A stretch of 8,552 bases of DNA from an uncultured Bacteroidota bacterium (GTDB lineage: Bacteria > Bacteroidota > Bacteroidia > Flavobacteriales > Flavobacteriaceae), in the NCBI GenBank assembly GCA_903819815.1, contig CAIJFC010000064.1, positions 1 through 8,552 on the forward strand. Direction: 5' to 3'. Under the pieces are notes generated by a model. That model searched no databases and was not told the origin of the DNA. It saw only the letters and a list, made by a program, of their open reading frames with translations. This document shows, piece by piece, positions 6,963-8,552 of this stretch. The position numbers and the translations under genes were made by a program. Positions within the stretch are counted from its first letter, which is position 1. Each line of letters begins with the position of its first letter.

Positions 6963-8144
6963 TTATTCTCTTTCAATTACTATTGCTGAAGCACCTCCAC
7001 CGCCATTACAAATTGCAGCGGCACCAATTTTTGCATTATTTTGGGCTAAAACATTGATCAAAGTTACAATTATTCTCGCACCTGAACAACCTAAAGGGTG
7101 TCCTAAAGATACCGCGCCACCATTTACATTTACTTTGGATGCATCCAATCCTAGAATTTTAGAATTGGCTAAACCAACAACAGAAAAGGCTTCGTTGAAT
7201 TCGAAAAAATCAACCTCTTCAACCGATAAACCTACTTTTTCCAACGCTTTAGGTAAAGCAACAGATGGGGTAGTGGTGAACCATTTAGGTTCTTGAGCGG
7301 CATCGGCATAGCTTTTAATGTATGCTAAAGGCTTTAATCCCAATTCTAATGCTTTCTTTTCACTCATTAAAATTAGGGCTGCGGCACCATCGTTAATAGT
7401 AGAAGCATTTGCGGCTGTTACGGTTCCTTCTTTTGTAAAAGCGGGAGCTAATGATGGAATTTTATCTAATTTTACATTAGTATATTCTTCATCTTTATCA
7501 ATAATTATTGGCTCTCCACGTCTTTGTGGAACAGAAACGGGAACTATTTCAGAATCAAATTTTCCTGCTTCCCAGGCTTTCGCCGAACGCTCATAGGATT
7601 GAATTGCAAAAGCATCTTGCTCTTCGCGAGAAATTTTATATTCAGAAGCACATAAATCTGCAGAAACTCCCATCGCTGAATTGTCGTAAGCATCAGACAA
7701 ACCGTCTTTTTGCATTCCGTCAATCATAGTTGTAGGTCCAAATTTATAGCCATTTCGAAGATGAATATAGTGAGGAATCAGGCTCATATTTTCCATACCG
7801 CCAGCGATTACAATTTCCGCATCGCCAGCCATAATAGCTTGAGCACCTTGCATAACTGCTTTCATGCCAGAAGCACAAACTTTGTTGATGGTAGTTGCTA
7901 TAGTTGTATTAGGAAGTCCTGCTAATATAGCTGCTTGACGCGCTGGTGCTTGACCCACTCCAGCTTGAACCACATTCCCCATAATCACCTCGTCAATTAA
8001 TTCAGGGCTTAAATTTATTTTATTTAATGCACCTTTAATAGCTGCTGCTCCAAGTTGTGGCGCGGTTACTGTTGATAATCCGCCCATAAAACTACCAATT
8101 GGAGTTCTTACTGCAGAAACAATTACTACTTTTGTATGTGTCAT
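6963..8144 (-). CDS. Acetyl-CoA C-acetyltransferase / acyltransferase (thiolase)
   Basis: Thiolases reversibly join acetyl-CoA units to acetoacetyl-CoA or cleave 3-ketoacyl-CoA. The 393-residue length and motifs fit the homotetrameric family typified by Zoogloea ramigera thiolase. The nucleophile Cys90 lies in NKVCASGMKA, Asn317 in NEAF, His349 in GGAVSLGHPLGCSGAR and the acid/base Cys379 in CNGGGGAS. Each is one residue downstream of the Zoogloea numbering (89, 316, 348, 378). The N-terminal VVIVSAVRTPIGSF is also typical. Residues around AMGVSAD correspond to the biosynthetic enzymes' acyl-CoA loop, so acetoacetyl-CoA thiolase activity is plausible. A beta-oxidation role cannot be excluded, and no other fatty-acid or ketone-body gene is in view to decide. 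The ATG at 8144-8142 gives the expected start MTHTKVVIVSAVRTP. It is the first gene of a two-gene unit with the NlpC/P60 peptidase. No convincing promoter is seen upstream. Confidence 0.96.
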   Translation of the reverse strand: MTHTKVVIVSAVRTPIGSFMGGLSTVTAPQLGAAAIKGALNKINLSPELIDEVIMGNVVQAGVGQAPARQAAILAGLPNTTIATTINKVCASGMKAVMQGAQAIMAGDAEIVIAGGMENMSLIPHYIHLRNGYKFGPTTMIDGMQKDGLSDAYDNSAMGVSADLCASEYKISREEQDAFAIQSYERSAKAWEAGKFDSEIVPVSVPQRRGEPIIIDKDEEYTNVKLDKIPSLAPAFTKEGTVTAANASTINDGAAALILMSEKKALELGLKPLAYIKSYADAAQEPKWFTTTPSVALPKALEKVGLSVEEVDFFEFNEAFSVVGLANSKILGLDASKVNVNGGAVSLGHPLGCSGARIIVTLINVLAQNNAKIGAAAICNGGGGASAIVIERE

Positions 8145-8349
8145 TAGTGTTAGTTTTAGACTGCGAATTTAATCAATTTGGGTTAATAGTAAATTACAAA
8201 TGTTAGATTATTACAAACACATTTATAATTAATAGTAATTCTATATTATATAAACTATAACTTAATCTTACAATATTTTAGCTATTATATTGATTGTTAA
8301 CGATTTTAATATCAACTATTAAAAACATTTAAAAAATCCGTTTATTTAT

Positions 8350-8380
8350 TTGTAAAATATAGATTAGAACGTTACATTTG
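8350..8380 (+). promoter_or_regulatory. Bacteroidetes-type promoter of the tRNA cluster
   Basis: TTG at 8350-8352 is followed after 20 bases by TACATTTG at 8373-8380, a full match to the Flavobacterium consensus TTG, 17-23 bases, TAnnTTTG. Transcription would begin near 8385-8388, giving a leader of about 25 bases before the mature tRNA-Ser. This is the best promoter match in the window. Confidence 0.8.
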
Positions 8381-8393
8381 CATCCGCTTAAAG

Positions 8394-8409
8394 AGAAGAG
8401 AAATCTTCT
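8394..8409 (+). other. Leader hairpin with GAAA tetraloop just upstream of tRNA-Ser
   Basis: AGAAGA (8394-8399) and TCTTCT (8404-8409) form a perfect six-base-pair stem closing a GAAA loop, a GNRA-type tetraloop. It ends two bases before the tRNA-Ser 5' end, inside the predicted primary transcript. The stem is weak because it is A/U-rich. Its function, if any, is unknown; an effect on RNase P processing is only a guess. Confidence 0.45.
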
Positions 8410-8411
8410 GA

Positions 8412-8498
8412 GGAGAGTTGCCTGAGTGGCCGAAAGGACATGTTTGCTAAACATGCGTATGGGAAACTGTACCAAGGGTTCGAATCCCTTACTCTCCG
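8412..8498 (+). tRNA. tRNA-Ser(GCT)
   Basis: This is a class II tRNA of 87 bases that decodes AGC and AGU serine codons. The acceptor stem GGAGAGT (8412-8418) pairs with ACTCTCC (8491-8497), followed by discriminator G8498. The D-arm contains CCTGAGTGGCCGAAAGG. The anticodon stem CATGT/ACATG (8439-8443, 8451-8455) encloses the loop TTGCTAA with anticodon GCT at 8446-8448. A long variable arm typical of tRNA-Ser lies before the T-arm, AAGGG TTCGAAT CCCTT. CCA is not encoded and must be added after transcription. A second tRNA begins 13 bases downstream, so the two are probably cut from one transcript. Confidence 0.97.
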
Positions 8499-8511
8499 CT
8501 TTTTTGCTTTT

Positions 8512-8552
8512 CGGGGTGTAGCGTAGCTCGGTTATCGCGCCTGCTTTGGGAG
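8512..8552 (+). tRNA. tRNA-Pro(TGG), partial (3' part beyond the window)
   Basis: The first 41 bases of a proline tRNA are visible. The acceptor strand is CGGGGTG (8512-8518) with the C at position 1 usual for bacterial tRNA-Pro. The D-arm starts GCG at 8521-8523 and pairs with CGC at 8536-8538, with a T-T mismatch at the stem end. The anticodon stem CCTGC (8540-8544) leads into the loop TTTGGGA with anticodon TGG at 8547-8549, which reads CCN codons by wobble. The sequence ends at the first base of the 3' anticodon stem, so the T-arm and 3' acceptor strand cannot be checked. Confidence 0.9.

Larger units (their letters stand above)
8145..8411. other. AT-rich divergent spacer between the thiolase gene and the tRNA cluster
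   Basis: No coding region is visible in these 267 bases. The right part carries the tRNA promoter and leader. For the thiolase, the minus strand has TAACATTTG (complement of 8197-8205), which resembles the -7 motif with one extra base, but no TTG lies at the expected distance, so I do not call it a promoter. The middle (about 8220-8340) is nearly all A and T without recognisable signals. Confidence 0.6.

Noticed and set aside
6823..7296. Plus-strand open frame of 157 codons spanning the NlpC/P60 and thiolase genes
   Set aside because: It crosses the junction of two firmly identified minus-strand genes and shows no domain, promoter or start signal of its own.
8499..8511. T-run after tRNA-Ser as a possible terminator
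   Set aside because: No hairpin precedes it other than the tRNA itself, and tRNA-Pro starts only 13 bases after tRNA-Ser ends, so the run is more likely a spacer in a shared precursor.
1..8552. A novel defence, mobile or toxin-antitoxin system
   Set aside because: All sizeable reading frames are either housekeeping genes or their shadows. There are no direct repeats, inverted terminal repeats, integrase, nuclease or small paired genes. The only gene of unclear role is the TPR protein.

Overview
The window looks like ordinary chromosomal DNA from a member of the Flavobacteriaceae, most likely Flavobacterium or a close relative. This rests on the low GC content with very AT-rich spacers, the absence of clear Shine-Dalgarno sequences, promoters of the Bacteroidetes TTG / TAnnTTTG type, and the character of the proteins: a GyrA with a long acidic tail, a ClpC with a UVR-type middle region, and a Zoogloea-like thiolase. 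I see no mobile element, phage gene, CRISPR array or other sign of horizontal transfer, and no broken gene.

Layout. Bases 1-1894 (minus strand) hold the N-terminal three quarters of clpC, cut by the left edge of the window. A 264-base AT-rich divergent spacer separates it from gyrA (plus strand, 2159-4792). A gene for an exported TPR-repeat protein follows only 20 bases later (4813-6147), so the two probably form one transcript. That transcript ends at a hairpin with T-runs on both strands (6165-6196), which also appears to end the minus-strand pair coming the other way: an acetyl-CoA C-acetyl/acyltransferase (thiolase, 6963-8144) followed after 6 bases by a YkfC-like NlpC/P60 cell-wall peptide peptidase (6195-6956). 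A second AT-rich spacer (8145-8411) carries a good Bacteroidetes promoter for a plus-strand tRNA cluster: tRNA-Ser(GCT) complete, then tRNA-Pro(TGG), cut by the right edge.

Functionally this is housekeeping: protein quality control (ClpC), DNA supercoiling (GyrA), acyl-CoA metabolism (thiolase), murein peptide turnover (NlpC/P60) and translation (tRNAs). I found no convincing undescribed system. The points most worth a second look are the very acidic, repeat-encoded GyrA tail, the coupling of gyrA to a periplasmic TPR protein, the thiolase-peptidase gene pair with a signal-less peptidase, a small GNRA hairpin just ahead of tRNA-Ser, and a substitution in the second Walker A motif of ClpC.
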